From: Apodospora peruviana
Lineage: Eukaryota; Ascomycota; Sordariomycetes; Sordariales; Lasiosphaeriaceae
Direction: 5' to 3'
Assembly: GCA_033439685.1 (NCBI GenBank)
Contig: JAUEDM010000009.1
Span: forward strand, 1,302,001 to 1,366,000
Length of the DNA stretch: 64,000 bases
The first letter of the stretch is position 1, and every line of letters starts with the position of its first letter. Shown piece after piece: positions 10,112 through 22,451 of the stretch. A program made the position numbers and the translations under genes. The notes beneath the pieces are model-generated. The model was not told the origin of the DNA, ran no database searches, and saw only the letters and a program-made list of their open reading frames with translations.

Positions 10112-12987
10112 ATGTTCTCGCTGCCATCTTGGGCTGTGTGGGCTTTTTGGGCCACTAGTCTCACTCTCGTCCCGATATCCCATGCATCCAACTCAACATC
10201 AGCTCTCATCGAGCCATGGCAAATATGGGGCCCCTATCGACCAAATCTCTACTTTGGCGTCCGTCCGCAGATTCCCGACACCCTTCTCATGGGTCTCATG
10301 TGGGCGAGCGGCCATGACCGGAGCCAGATGTTGAGCAGTGAGTTTTTCTCCACATCATCAACACAACCGAAGCTCACATGAAAATAAAATCATCTCAGCC
10401 CTTCGTGACACGTGTGAGCAAAACGACGGCATGCAAGGCTATGGCTGGACATTTTACGATACGCGGGTGGGCGGTTCGCAAATCGCCCATGACACTCAGC
10501 TTCAGATTGACCTGGAGACGGCCTTTCTCAAGACGGAAGGAGGAGATAGCTGGGCGGTTCGAGTCACTGGCACCCCGAAATCAGACTCGGTCAAGACCTC
10601 GCTCATCTTCCACACCGCTGTGGAAAAGGCGGATGATTCAGCAAACGGGCCCAAGACTCTGGTGTGTAAGAACCAAAGCGTGGGTGGAGAGGGCATCGAG
10701 GCAAACTGCGAGGGAGAGATTGCTGCTCTCGGAAAGTTTGAGTTTCAGATCGTTGGAGATGTCAAGAACAAAGCGATTCACGACACCGCGGTGAAGAGCG
10801 TACAAGTGAGCGACGACAAGATATGGCAGGCAAAGTGTAAGTTCCGAGAGGCGAGATTTTTACTTGGGCGGTTAATGGCAACTGACCATGCGTAATAGCC
10901 GTCTTTGTAGACCAGGTCAAGGCCGTCGGCGGCGGAACTGGTGAGAATGTGGCAGTGGAGAACAAGCCTGGTGCTGGAAACATGCACTTTGTCCAGCTCA
11001 CCTTTCAAGGCCCATTTACTCTAACATTTTCATATCGAGGGATGGAAGCAACTGCTCTGGATGGTAGGTTGATACGGCCCCTTCAGTGGCTGCCTCTGCC
11101 TCCAAAACTAATCGCTTGCTGTTTGTAGAGAGTTTTGTTAAGGAGGGTCTGAATTCTCTGCGCTCTAGCTTCCCTGCCGGCGTAGACAAGGTGTTTCCCA
11201 GGATGGCTCCCTTTGACCAAGAGAAATACCGCGGATTCTCTCAGGGAATTCTATCCAATCTTCTGGGCGGCCTAGGCTTCTTTCACGGGGATACCAAGGT
11301 TGACAACACACGAGCCCCCGAATACCAGGAGACCGAGCCCGAGTTTTGGGTTGGGGCAGCCGCCGCTATGGCTCGTGCCCCGATCACCACCACGCCTCCC
11401 CTAACACTTCTCTCACATACCCCCTCACGGCCATTCTTTCCAAGGGGCTTCCTCTGGGACGAAGGCTTCCACCTGCTCCCCGTTATCGAGTGGGACCTCG
11501 ACCAGGCGGTCTCGGTCCTTCAAAGCTGGCTGAACCTGATGGATGAGGACGGCTGGATTGGTCGCGAGCAGATCCTCGGTCCCGAAGCTCGCAGTCGAGT
11601 TCCTGAGCAGTTCCAGGTTCAGTACCCTCACTACGCCAACCCGCCGACGCTTTCCCTTTTATTCCCAATTCTAGTCTCGAAACTCACGGATCCCTCGACC
11701 TACGCCGGCCATCCCTCGGTCTATCTTTCCTCGAAAGAGCGCGCTTCCGAGATGCTAAGGGCGTTATACCCGCTGCTGTCGCGCCATTACCAATGGTTCC
11801 GGCGGACGCAAGCAGGAAACTTCAGCAGCGCGTACCATAGACCTAGCGGTGCCATCCCCGGAGAGGGATATCGATGGCGCGGGAGAACCCCGAAACACTG
11901 CCTGACCAGCGGCCTGGATGACTACCCCCGAGCGAACCCCCCCCACCCGGGCGAGTTGCACGTAGATGCCCTCGCGTGGGTCGGAGCCTCAGCTCAGGCG
12001 CTCCAACAAGTCGCTAAATACCTCGGCGAGGACACCGACGCAGCCACATTCGAGAAGCACGTCTCCGACGTCAAGCACAACCTCGACACGCTGCATTGGA
12101 ACGCCGAAAGAAAGACGTACTGCGACGCGACTATCGACCAAGACGGTAAATACACGCTGGTCTGCCGTGACGGCTACATGTCGCTCTTCCCGCTCCTCCT
12201 CGGCCTCCTCGACGCGGAGCACCCGAATCTGCCCACCGTGCTGGATCTCCTGTCGGACGAGTCCAAGCTCTGGTCTCCCTATGGGCTGCGGAGTCTGAGC
12301 GCCGCGGATCCCGATTACCATCGCGACGAGGACTACTGGCGCGGCGCCGTGTGGATGAACCTGAACGTGCTCGCCACGCTACGGCTGCGTGATATCGGCC
12401 TAGCGAGAGAGAAAACTGGGCACAACACGCGCGTTGCTCGCCAGTCGTCCGCAACAGAGACAAAGACAACACAGACACGAGCATTGACGCTCGCGGCCGA
12501 ACTGCGCAAGAATCTCGTCAACACGGTGTACAACAGCTGGGAGCAGACGGGCTTCTTTTGGGAGCAGTACAGGGACGAGACCGGAGAGGGTAGCCACAGC
12601 AGGGCGTTCACCGGGTGGACGGCGTGCGTGATCTTGTTGCTGGGTCTGCAATTCAACACCAACACCAACACGGGCAGTAGCGGCGGCGGCGGCACAGGGG
12701 CAGGGAGGGATCATGACAGCAGCACTATTGACCATGCTTCCCCTGAGGCCTCATCGGGGGCGGGCGCGCCACCTTTGGAGTTGGGCGTGGTCATCGCGCT
12801 CGCGATGTTCACTGTGGCTGCGATCACGTTGCGGCGGCGGATTGCAGTGTTGCTGACTCGTTTCGTCGTCAAGCCGATGTATCATGCGTGGAAAGGTAGA
12901 CGAGAGCGCGGCGGGCGAGGGCGTCGGTTCTTTGAGCAGCAGCAGGCATACGAAGAGGTTATTGATCTTGATGAGCGGGATGTTTGA
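10112..12987 (+). CDS. GLS1: Mannosyl-oligosaccharide glucosidase, ER glucosidase I (GH63)
   Basis: Four exons (10112-10337, 10399-10836, 10899-11063, 11129-12987) give 895 residues. GH63 glucosidase I trims the outermost alpha-1,2-glucose from Glc3Man9GlcNAc2 on nascent glycoproteins in the ER lumen. N-terminal family motifs are WGPYRPNLYFGVRP and LRDTCEQNDGMQGYGW. The catalytic (alpha/alpha)6 domain shows FPRGFLWDEGFH, whose Asp fits the family's general acid, plus SGLDDYPRA, YWRGAVWMNLN and RAFTGWT. A signal peptide (MFSLPSWAVWAFWATS) opens the protein. A second hydrophobic segment (LGVVIALAMFTVAAITL) lies near the C-terminus and is followed by an Arg-rich tail, suggesting type I topology. 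A non-conserved stretch with Gly and Asn/Thr repeats precedes that segment. The call is firm; the topology is inferred. Confidence 0.93.
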
Positions 12988-13430
12988 GGCAGGTTGACAC
13001 TGGTTAAACCCGGAATAAAAATACAAAGACTCTACAACATAGCGCTTATTATTTGCCAACATATTATGATATTTCCCTACTCCTTCTCACGATGCACAAC
13101 CTAAAGGCCAGACTAAAGCTATACAGTTTAAATTCCTGATTAAGGATGCGACCGATAAATAGTTCTAATTTTATCGTCAACGCTTGTCATCATGTTCTCT
13201 GATTGGGGCTCAGCTGAAGATGCTGCCCAGGATGAACCCTCGATAACGGGTTGGCCAAGATGCCGCCGAGCCGAGTCATCAAGTTTCACGGTCCTGCCGA
13301 GTACCTTGGCACCCCATTCCTACACTTGGCAGACGTCGAATGGTGAGATGAGATCTTGGTTTGTGATTTTTTTTGTTAAACCCAAAGTCAGCTTCCTGCA
13401 ACTTCCCGCCGTTGATCACCAAAGCTCAAG
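12988..13430. other. Intergenic between GLS1 and NADPH oxidase gene
   Basis: This is the 3' flank of GLS1 and the promoter or leader of the oxidase. It includes an AT-rich stretch (13000-13160) and a T-run near 13367. No gene is seen. Confidence 0.4.
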
Positions 13431-15488
13431 ATGGCTGGAGGCGACACCGCAACATGGGAAGACGACGTCAAATATTTGACCGACGATGAAATCAAGGCCT
13501 TCGTCGACGCCCTTGACCACGATGGCGACGGCATGATTGACTACAGCGAGGTGGAGCAAAAGCTGGACAGCGTCCACGAGGAGCTCGCACCGCATGCACT
13601 CCCGCACAACCTCCACCATGGCTCGAGAGCCGATGACGATCGCCATACCTTTTTGCGCAAACTGGTCGACTCGGACAAGAGCCGCATCCCACGCGACGAG
13701 TTTTCAGAACGCGTGCGCAGCTGGAAGATCCCCAGCATGAAGCAGGACAAGGGGACTGGCATGGATCAACAAGAGTATCTGCGAGGGCTAGGCATGGTAG
13801 CAAGATTCAGATCATACTGGGCTGTCCACGGGCCAGAGATTGCCTTCATCGCACTCGTGGTGTCTATCCAACTAGCCGTTGCCATCTGGCAGCTCGTCAA
13901 GTACCTCGCCGGTGAGCATTATACGCGGGCATTTGGCTGGGGCCTTGTTCTGGCCAAGACATGCGCAGGTGCTTTGTATCCGACCTTTTTCTTCTTAATA
14001 CTCAGCATGTCGCGGTACTTTTCCACGTTCTTACGGCGGTCGTACTATATCTCGAGGTTCATCAACTGGGACATGTCGCAGGCCTTCCACATCATCATCT
14101 CATGCGTCGCTCTTGGCCTTGCCACCCTGCACGCCATTGGACATTTGTCCGGATCGTTCGTCTGGGGAAGCCGCAAAGAGAACGAAGAGACCGTTGCACT
14201 TCTTCTTGGTCCGGATGCAGTACCCAGGCCGTACATCGCCTACGTTCGATCTCTCCCGGGCTTCACAGGCATCACAGCCCTTGGTCTCTTCTGGATACTT
14301 GCGCTGCTGAGTCTCCCCCAGGTCCGCAAAGCCAACTACGAGCTCTTCCAATGCGGCCACCTGCTCATGTACCCCATTATCGGCTTGCTCATGGCCCACG
14401 GAACGGCCGGCCTCCTCCAATGGCCCATGTTTGGCTACTGGCTCGCGTTCCCGACCCTCCTCGTGCTGACAGAGCGCGTCATCCGCCTGTCACTAGGCTT
14501 TCACCGCCTAAACGCCACCATCCAGGTCCTCGACAAGGAAACCATTCTCATCCGGGGAGTTATCCCGAGCGAGCGAATCTGGCGGTACCGGGCGGGACAG
14601 TACGTCTTCCTCCAGGTTCCCAAAATAAGCCTCTTCCAATGGCACCCCTTTACCGTCTCGACCTGCATCAGCAACGAATTCCAGCTGCACATCAAGACGG
14701 ACGGAAATTGGACCTCAAAGCTGCGTTCCCTAGGCGATGAGTCCAACCCCGGGACTTTGACTCCCATCCAGATCGGCATCAACGGCCCCTTCGGCGCGCC
14801 CGCCCAACGATTCTACGACTTTTCGCACAGTATCGTCGTAGGTTCCGGCATAGGCGTGACGCCCTTTTCCGGAATCCTAGTCGACCTACAAGAGAAAGAA
14901 GACCGGCGTCGCTCCAAGCAACAACCATCATCAGCCAGCGGCGAAAAGTCCAATAAACTAACTGAAGCCAACCCCGAGTACCGCCGTGTAGATTTCCACT
15001 GGACAGTCCGCTCACGAAACCATCTCCTCTGGCTATCAGACCTCATCAACCGGGTATCCCAAAGTCAGCAGCAGTCACATCATCCTAAAGATAACCAACC
15101 CCGTCACCTCGAGATAAACATCTACACGCATGTAACCCAAAAACGCGACAAAATAACCACCCACGTTTATAGATGGTTGCTAGAGATGCATCGCACCCCC
15201 GAGCAACCGACGAGTCCGCTGACGGGCTTACTTAACCCGACGCATTTTGGACGGCCGGATTTTGTGAGTATTTTGGACAGGCATTATGAGGAGATGAAGG
15301 CGTTTAAGGCGCGGTTGGTGGAGAAGGATGGGAGTCAAAAGGACGAGGAGTTGAAAGTCGGTGTGTTCTTTTGCGGGACGCCCGTCGTGGGTGAGATTTT
15401 GGCGGATCGATGTAGGGTTTTGAGTGCACGGGGACGGGAGGATGAGAGCAAGATTGAGTATCATTTTATGATGGAAGTTTTTGGATAA
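13431..15488 (+). CDS. EF-hand NADPH oxidase (NoxC/Nox3 type)
   Basis: Intronless gene of 685 residues. Residues 29-40 (DHDGDGMIDYSE) form a canonical calcium-binding EF-hand loop with D1, D3, D5 and E12. A second, weaker EF-like segment follows around residue 95. Next comes a ferric-reductase-like transmembrane domain with paired histidines (FHIII, LHAIGH, CGHLLMYPIIG, AHG) that can hold two b-type haems. The FAD-binding HPFTVST motif is present, as is a nucleotide-binding GSGIGVTPFSGIL segment. The C-terminus reads VFFCGTP...YHFMMEVFG, as in Nox enzymes. Such proteins carry electrons from NADPH through FAD and haem to O2 and make superoxide. The N-terminal EF-hand separates fungal NoxC from NoxA and NoxB and suggests direct control by Ca2+. 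Linker insertions (Gln/Ser-rich, about residue 490) look loop-like. A ferric reductase is a less likely alternative. Confidence 0.85.
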   Translation: MAGGDTATWEDDVKYLTDDEIKAFVDALDHDGDGMIDYSEVEQKLDSVHEELAPHALPHNLHHGSRADDDRHTFLRKLVDSDKSRIPRDEFSERVRSWKIPSMKQDKGTGMDQQEYLRGLGMVARFRSYWAVHGPEIAFIALVVSIQLAVAIWQLVKYLAGEHYTRAFGWGLVLAKTCAGALYPTFFFLILSMSRYFSTFLRRSYYISRFINWDMSQAFHIIISCVALGLATLHAIGHLSGSFVWGSRKENEETVALLLGPDAVPRPYIAYVRSLPGFTGITALGLFWILALLSLPQVRKANYELFQCGHLLMYPIIGLLMAHGTAGLLQWPMFGYWLAFPTLLVLTERVIRLSLGFHRLNATIQVLDKETILIRGVIPSERIWRYRAGQYVFLQVPKISLFQWHPFTVSTCISNEFQLHIKTDGNWTSKLRSLGDESNPGTLTPIQIGINGPFGAPAQRFYDFSHSIVVGSGIGVTPFSGILVDLQEKEDRRRSKQQPSSASGEKSNKLTEANPEYRRVDFHWTVRSRNHLLWLSDLINRVSQSQQQSHHPKDNQPRHLEINIYTHVTQKRDKITTHVYRWLLEMHRTPEQPTSPLTGLLNPTHFGRPDFVSILDRHYEEMKAFKARLVEKDGSQKDEELKVGVFFCGTPVVGEILADRCRVLSARGREDESKIEYHFMMEVFG

Positions 15489-16261
15489 GAACGACGTGGG
15501 ATTGAAGATGGCTTTTGCTATGGGAAGTGTAAAACCAACTTGAAGGTGGGAACTGGAGGAGTAGGTAAGTAGGTAGTCAGGGGTTTGTTTTGAATCATAT
15601 AACTTAGACATAGACTACCGAGTCATGAATATTTGTTGAATGAGGGAAATCCAGCATTGAAGAGCTTAGAAGTCAGTCCTACTCTCCCCCTAGGACGGAA
15701 TTTATTCAGTCCACTAGGTATAGTTTATAGAAAACAAACAGTTTTACCCCCAACATCCCGAGGGTTTATGTATTGAACCAAACAGACACAACTAACCTCA
15801 GATTACCTGAATCCGACTCAACTAAGAACGGGCCGGACGTCAAACACCCAACCACGCATCCCCCGCGCGCATAGCCTACCAAGTTACACCGAGATGTTCC
15901 GCAGTCAATCAACTTTACAGCCCCCAATAGTAAGGTAACACAAGCCTGCTCGAGACGTAATACACCCAATGAGGTTATAGGGTTGGTGAACATACCACTA
16001 ACCAACCGGGAATGCGCACTCTCGGACTTGACCCACTTCTCCCTGCCTCACACTGGACCATATAAGTCTGGGTGGACTTCAAAACGGCAGCAAACTCTAG
16101 TATTATACCGCGGTGTGCCCCGACAATCGACATGGTGGGTTTCAGGCAAGTTCACCTGGTGATACGCAGCGTTCTCATCTACCGTTTCTTCCCCTGATCA
16201 AAAAACAGTTCAGACCCTTTCTTCCGGCACTGTCACCAGTTCAGAATCTAACCAAGTCGTC
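15489..16261. other. Intergenic, nothing recognised
   Basis: This stretch is the 3' flank of the oxidase gene and the promoter of the methyltransferase gene. It holds no credible reading frame. A TATA-like CATATAAG occurs at about 16058-16065. Confidence 0.4.
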
Positions 16262-17286
16262 ATGGCCTCTGAACAACAACAGGACCAAGAGTATCTCTTC
16301 GCCCTGGCGGAGTCGGAGCTGAAGCGGCTCTCGATGCAGCACGCATGGATCCAGAAGTGTCTCGACAACCAACTCATCTTTGCACCTGTCAACCTCCGCA
16401 AGCCGGGGCTCAAAGTTCTGGATGTCGGTTGCGCTGACGGTATCTTTCCCCTTGTCCCTTGTCAGCCCAAGTTACCTTAATCAGCCATTCACCTTGGTAA
16501 AATAAAATTGATAGGCACCCTCCTCTGCGACCTACAGCCTCAGCTGGACCCGTCCGCCCAGCTAGTCGGCGTCGATAACATGTCCTCCTTCCTACCAAAG
16601 GAGCCGACCACAACAAACATCAGTTACGTAGTCCACGACGTCTGCGAGCCCTTCGTCGGCGCAGACATGAAAGACGCGTTTGATCTGACCCACGTGCGTC
16701 TCGTACTCCCCGGCGCCGGCCGAGTCGGGATTCCTGCCGCCATAAAGAATCTAATCGGTTCGCTCGCGCCGGGCGGGTGGTTACAGGTGCAGGAGTTCGA
16801 TTTTTCTGACGACGATGATGCTCCGCGGTCGATCAAGGATCTGCAGTCCGTTGTTCGCAGGTTCTGGCAGGCGGTCGGGATAGAGCCTGGGTTTGTTCAT
16901 GAATTGGCAGCGCTGTTCGAAGAAGCCGGGTTGGTGAATGTGGGCGTCAAGAAAGTTGTGCTGTCGGTGGGCAAGAAGATGGGGGACGAGGCTGCTTGCG
17001 CGAACTCGATTGAGCCGTTCAAGCTTACGATTCCTTCTATCGTTGGTGCCGCGACTGGTAAGTAATTACGACTTTGCCGTCCTTATTCTTTTGTGTCCTG
17101 CACTACTACACCAAATTGATTGGTTTTTGAAGAAGCTAACAAGGTTTGATTTTGGCAGCAATGGGGGTTGAACTCCCCAATGAGGCCGTCGAGAACCTGG
17201 CGGAGAGATTCGAGCAGGAGATGAGAGATGAAGGGGGCTCGTTCAAGGCCGTCATTGTCTGGGGCCAGAAGCCAGTGTCAGCATGA
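16262..17286 (+). CDS. SAM-dependent methyltransferase
   Basis: Three exons (16262-16439, 16515-17057, 17159-17286) give 282 residues. Motif I for S-adenosylmethionine is VLDVGCADGT, split by the first intron. Motif II-like acidic strand (LVGVDNMSSF) and a motif of the LAPGGWLQVQEFDF type follow, which is the arrangement of class I Rossmann methyltransferases in the fungal LaeA/UMTA-like group. The C-terminus (FKAVIVWGQKP) matches the last strand of such enzymes. The substrate is unknown. There is no biosynthetic cluster around it, so a small-molecule role is only a guess. All splice junctions keep phase. Confidence 0.8.
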
Positions 17287-19121
17287 GCTGGACACGCAAT
17301 TGACGCTCTCGGCACCAGTTCTTACGAAGATCTAACAGTGTTGCGGAGATCCACAAGATCTACCTGGTGACCAGATTGGTTGCTATGGCATCGGACAGAG
17401 AAATCCTACTCTAAGCTGCAGTAGTGACTCACAGTCGCCTGCCTAAGAGAACTGTTAAACAAGATACCTAGCAGAATAGCCCCCGAATTCAACTATGATG
17501 GTTGGCTTCTTCTCTTGGATGACATCTGTGGTGATCGGGCTCTGACATGGGTGAACCGTTAAATTACCAGAAGACGTCTGGTAAGGTTTCATCGCGTGAT
17601 GAATGTGCAGAGTTTCAGTACATCCATAGCCAGGTAGGGCGACTACCAAATCTGCATTTGTGTCGAGTAGTTAATTGATCTCGACGGCCTAGAGGTAAGA
17701 TTAACTAACCATTCGTTATGCTACCATTTCATTAATTGGGATACCAGGTAGACCTTCGGAGCTGACAATCCACTTTCATTATAGATATACATCTCATACG
17801 TGATCCAGGGAGCTCTAGCAACGATGTACTCCATGATTGCATTCTTAAGATACTCCGCTCAGCATTTCCTGGCCATGAACCAAGTCTCTCATCAAACCAG
17901 GTCGTTTGCCGGTCAAGGGTATAGCAAACAGTGATTCGTCTATTAAAGTAAATATAATCCAAGTTCATTCCGTATTACCGTGAGTTCACTTAGGTACTGA
18001 AGCCGTCCTCCAACTCGAAGTCAACGCTAATATTAGGGCTAGGGTTATGTCAGTAAAGCGATATTTAGACGCCGCGCTACCCGTAGTGTGAATAATGAGA
18101 CACTCCAGGTTGGTTGTCTTGAACAGAGAATAGATTTGGCGGTATGAATAATACACTGAAATTAGCTGTCCTATCTAATTCCGTGACGCAGGCGAGTTTG
18201 CTGCGGCTAAAATATCATGACTCGGAGGTGGCAAGACGGGAGTGGTAGGAGGAGGCACGGGGAGCGAGAGGACTGATCTCCGCAATCCGACGCACCAGAT
18301 CGACCAAGCGCTGAGAATGCTCACCCAGCTGGCCAGTCGCTTGGTCGGGTCATCAATTTGGTCGGCGGCCGGTCGGCAAAGTTGCAAAGTGTCAAACTCA
18401 GCCCAGCACAAGAGCCATCTCTTCCTCATCAATCTTCATCCTCCTTCGCCTCTTCTTCACTTTGATCCGACCATTGTCCCGTCATCCCATTGAAAGACAA
18501 GGGAGAACGAACCGAAACCTTAAACAGACAGCATCGGACCAGGCGGTTTCGGATCTTGATCAACTCTTGCCAGCTGTCAGATTGGCGCCAGCAGCGTCAC
18601 GGTGTGCACGCATCTGGTCGGCTGGTCCTTATCGCTGATCGCGGGGAATTTCTTGGAACAGGCAGCCTGGGCACAACTGAGGGACCCAGTGCGCTCGTGG
18701 CATCTTTCGTCATCGACCCTCACACGCCGCCTTGAACGCCTTTCCCGTCCAACAACGCCTGCCCTCTTTCGCAGTGCGCTTTCCTCAAAGATCATCCAAT
18801 TTTCTACTACCCGAGCTTAACCCCATTTCCTTTATAAGAAATCGTCTTCGCACGATGACCTGGGAGTTGACCCGGCGGCGGTGGATTCGAACCGTCAACA
18901 GCAAATTCATCTATGATCGCGTTGTGAGTTGCACCCCAATCAACCCTAGACCCCGGTCCACGACATTTCATTGCATTTCTGGTACATTCGCGTACGACAC
19001 CTCCTAGCCACCACCAAACCGCCTGCCCAGGGTCCGGGATTGCGAATGAACTTTTACTGACCGATAGGAATGCTTCGACGCCCTCTAGCCTTTGCTGCAC
19101 ACCATCATCTTCTTCATCGAG
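17287..19121. other. Long intergenic region, nothing recognised
   Basis: 1.8 kb without a supported gene. The last 650 bp probably hold the promoter and leader of the Mpv17-like gene. A tRNA-like T-loop string near 18888-18900 on the minus strand was checked and rejected. Confidence 0.4.
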
Positions 19122-19994
19122 ATGGCCATCTTTGCGCGGCTGACGAGTCGCTTCAATGCCTACTACGATGAGCGACCAGGTACTTCTTCACTCTCTAACG
19201 TCGTTGTACGCTTGCAACCAGCCGCCGATAACTAACCTGCAGTTCGACTTCTAGTTCTCACGATGATGGTGACCAACGCGGTCCTGGGTGGTATCGCCGA
19301 CACCGTTGCCCAAACGATTACGTCAGTGCGCCAGCGGGCCGTGAGGAAATACCCACCATCGCAGTCGCCGAACCCGCGGGATGACCCGCTCGCCGTCGAG
19401 ATCCACGAGCTCGACCGCAAGAACCCGCTCAACGACCGGGACCTGATCCCGGACTCGCGCCTGCTGCCGCCGCCCTTCGACTTTGAGCGCCTGACGCGCT
19501 TCATGGGCTACGGCTTCTGCATGGCGCCGGTGCAGTTCCGCTGGTTCAAGTTCCTCGAGAAGACCTTTCCCATCACCAAGACGGCAGCCTTTCTGCCAGC
19601 CATGAAGCGGGTCGCGTTCGACCAGCTCATCTTTGCGCCGTTTGGTATCGCCGCCTTCTTCACGGCCATGACGCTGGCCGAGGGTGGCGGGCGGCGGGCC
19701 GTGTACCAGAAGATGCGGGACATGTATGTGCCGACGCTCAAGGCCAACTTTATGGTCTGGCCTGCGGTACAGATTATCAACTTTCGCTTGATGCCGGTGC
19801 AGTTCCAGCTTGTGAGTGTTTCGTCCCCACTTATCGTGGTTGGCTCTTTACTGACCTTATATCTGCAACAGCCTTTCGTTTCAACGGTCGGAATTGCCTG
19901 GACGGCATATCTTTCCCTAACCAACGCGGCCGAAGATGCGGTGCAAGCAGAATCCCGCCCGACCCCTGGCTCGCCAAACATACGACTTGCGTGA
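19122..19994 (+). CDS. Mpv17/PMP22 family membrane protein
   Basis: Three exons (19122-19179, 19255-19811, 19872-19994) give 245 residues. The start is ATG 19122 (MAIFARLTSRFNAYY). Family signatures are seen in order: a short N-terminal helix ending in YDERPVLTMMVTNAVLGGI, then DTVAQ, then RFMGYGFCMAPVQFRWFKFLE, then FDQLIFAPFGIAAFF, then LKANFMVWPAVQIINFRLMP. The last segment is the Mpv17/PMP22 signature (W-P-x-x-Q-x-x-N-F). A charged insert of about 55 residues separates helices 1 and 2, which is longer than in yeast Sym1. Family members are channel-like proteins of the inner mitochondrial or peroxisomal membrane; which membrane applies here cannot be read from sequence. Confidence 0.88.
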
Positions 19995-21052
19995 AGGAAC
20001 CAATGTGGATAGTTTTAATGGATTGAGCGAGAAACATACCCTAACGATACATGTCGAAACTGTCTGTTCTGTGTGGTTGGTGATGGACAAAATCGAATAC
20101 CGCAACGGACCTTTCTTTACTCTGCTTCCTGTGGTCTTGCAGTATCACTGGCTTCGGGCATTGTTGGTTGGTGGACTCTTTCTGGTTGAAGGCCGAGATC
20201 AGCAACATGGGTGGCGCATTGGAGTTTGAGATTGTGTATTGGCGTTCTTGTTCTTCCTCGTTTGATGCACTGCTGTAGTGGCTAATGACAACTAGACAAT
20301 CTTTGAACTGACGATTGATCAAGTGATACCCGCTACGGAAGTCCGAGTTTACCATCGTCGACGTACCCAGTGGCCGTCCATTTGCGATGCCGTGGAGTTC
20401 AGCACAGTTGGACGGAGGTGGCACCCAGGATCTTTCATGAAGTCTCGACACAGTCTACCTAGGTATTTATGTCCCCTTTCTGGGCCCCAATCCCTAATTC
20501 AACATCCTGGTATACTTCGGTCACATGGAGATGGTAAGCATGCTGGAACCCGGAACTAGAAGCTGATAGATGCCGGGCGATAATTTCTCGGTCGATGGCT
20601 CGAATCTGGTCCGAGGTTAACCAGACGAGAAGATGCCCCGATAGCAGCTACCCACGCAGAACAACAAAGTCAGAAAAGAACTATTTGAGAAAATTGAGAG
20701 GCAGAGATATCAATGCAGTAGTATTGACGCAAGAATATTTTGTCACGCATATAAAATGCAGTTTTATTGCCTCAAAAAAATCGAAATGAGGAATTCGACC
20801 ATGATCATTCGACGTCACAGCTCTCCGAAGGTGGCCCCACACCTACTTCTACCCCTCCACCCCTCACCCCTCCATCTAGCTCCCTCACCTGAGCTTTCCT
20901 CCCATCATCGTACTGCGTCTTTTACCATTCCCAAGTCTTGTCCCTTCAACCAGAAATTCCTCGTCTAGTACTATTGTAATCCGACGTTGGCTATCTGTCT
21001 TTTACATATCAGTTCACCGTACCTAATCGCTACACCGCCTATCGTCATCACA
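19995..21052. other. Intergenic between Mpv17-like gene and PGK1
   Basis: 1.06 kb without a supported gene. The right part is the PGK1 promoter, including a pyrimidine-rich block listed separately. Confidence 0.4.
20838..20935 (+). promoter_or_regulatory. Pyrimidine-rich core promoter tract of PGK1
   Basis: The tract runs through repeated CCCCTCC/CCCTCACC blocks and ends about 120 bp before the ATG. Long C/T tracts just upstream of the start are a known feature of strongly expressed fungal glycolytic genes. The start itself sits in a favourable context (CATCACAATG). The function is inferred. Confidence 0.45.
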
Positions 21053-22451
21053 ATGTCTCTGGCGAACAAGCTCTCGATCGAGGACGTTGACCTCAAGGGC
21101 AAGCGCGTCCTCATCCGCGTAAGGCATCTGAATCCCCATCGTGGCCAACAACCATGCGGATACAGTAGGAAGCTAACTAGAGACTTCCCTTCAGGTCGAC
21201 TTCAACGTCCCCCTTGATGGCGACAAGAAGGTCACCAACCCCCAGCGTATCGTGGGCGCCGTACCGACCATCAAGTACGCCATCGACCATGGCGCCAAGT
21301 CGGTCATCCTCATGTCCCACCTGGGCCGCCCTAACGGCCAGGTCAACTCCAAATACTCCCTGAAGCCCGTCGTGCCCGAGCTTGAGAAGCTCCTTGGCAA
21401 GAGCGTCACCTTCGCCCCGGATTGCGTCGGTCCGGAAGTCGAGGAGATCGTCTCCAAGGCGGACAACGGCGAAGTCGTTCTGCTGGAGAACCTGCGCTTC
21501 CACATTGAGGAGGAGGGCAAAGGTACCGATGCTGAGGGCAACAAGGTCAAGGCCGAAAAGGCCAAGGTAGAGGAGTTCCGCAAGGGCCTCACCAAGCTAG
21601 GAGATATCTACATCAGTGCGCTTTCCCCCACTCCTGCGAGGAAAATCAGAAGCAAGTGAACTAATGAACTACCTTGAACAGACGACGCCTTTGGCACCGC
21701 CCACCGCGCGCACTCCTCCATGGTCGGCGTCGAGCTGGGCCAGAAGGCAGCCGGCTTCCTCATGAAGAAGGAGCTCGACTACTTCGCCAAGGCGCTCGAG
21801 TCTCCCAAGCGACCATTCCTCGCCATCTTGGGAGGCGCCAAGGTCTCGGACAAGATCCAGCTGATTGACAACCTGCTCGACAAGGTTAACACGCTCATCA
21901 TCTGTGGCGGCATGGCCTTCACCTTCAAGAAGACGCTCTACAACATCCCGATCGGCAACTCCCTGTTTGACGAGTCCGGCGCCAAGACCGTCGAGGGTCT
22001 GATGAAAAAGGCCAAGGACAACGGCGTCAAGGTCGTCCTGCCGGTGGACTATGTTACCGCCGACAAGTTCGACAAGGACGCCAACACCGGCACGGCGACC
22101 GACTCCGATGGCATCCCCGACGGCTGGATGGGTCTCGACTGCGGCGACGAGTCGATCAAGCTCTACAAGGAGGCCATCAATGAGTCCGAGACCATCCTGT
22201 GGAACGGACCGGCCGGCGTGTTCGAGTTTGACAAGTTCGCCAAGGGTACCAAGGCCACGCTTGATGCGGCGGTCGAGGCCGCCGGCAAGGGCAAGATTGT
22301 CATTATCGGTGGCGGCGATACCGCGACCGTGGCGGCCAAGTACGGGGTCGAGGATAAGCTGAGCCATGTGTCGACTGGTGGTGGCGCCAGCTTGGAGCTG
22401 CTCGAGGGCAAAGAGCTGCCTGGTGTGACTGCGTTGAGCGAGCGTAAGTAG
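21053..22451 (+). CDS. PGK1: Phosphoglycerate kinase
   Basis: Three exons (21053-21118, 21195-21615, 21682-22451) give 418 residues, the usual fungal length. The enzyme makes ATP and 3-phosphoglycerate from 1,3-bisphosphoglycerate in glycolysis and runs in reverse in gluconeogenesis; it is cytosolic. The PGK signature KRVLIRVDFNVP spans intron 1. Substrate-binding SHLGRPNG, the LLENLRFH segment, NDAFGTAHRAHSS, ILGGAKVSDKI, the ATP-loop region ICGGMAFTF and the C-terminal GGGDTATVAAKYG and STGGGASLELLEG motifs are all present. The CDS is intact, with codon use biased to C-ending codons as expected for a highly expressed gene. Confidence 0.98.

Noticed and set aside
13431..15488. Ferric reductase as a Starship accessory gene
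   Set aside because: The protein has an EF-hand and Nox-type C-terminus and lies 36 kb left of the putative element.
18870..18905. tRNA-like T-loop string on the minus strand (GGTTCGAATCC)
   Set aside because: The flanking bases do not pair as a T stem, and no anticodon or acceptor stem fits.
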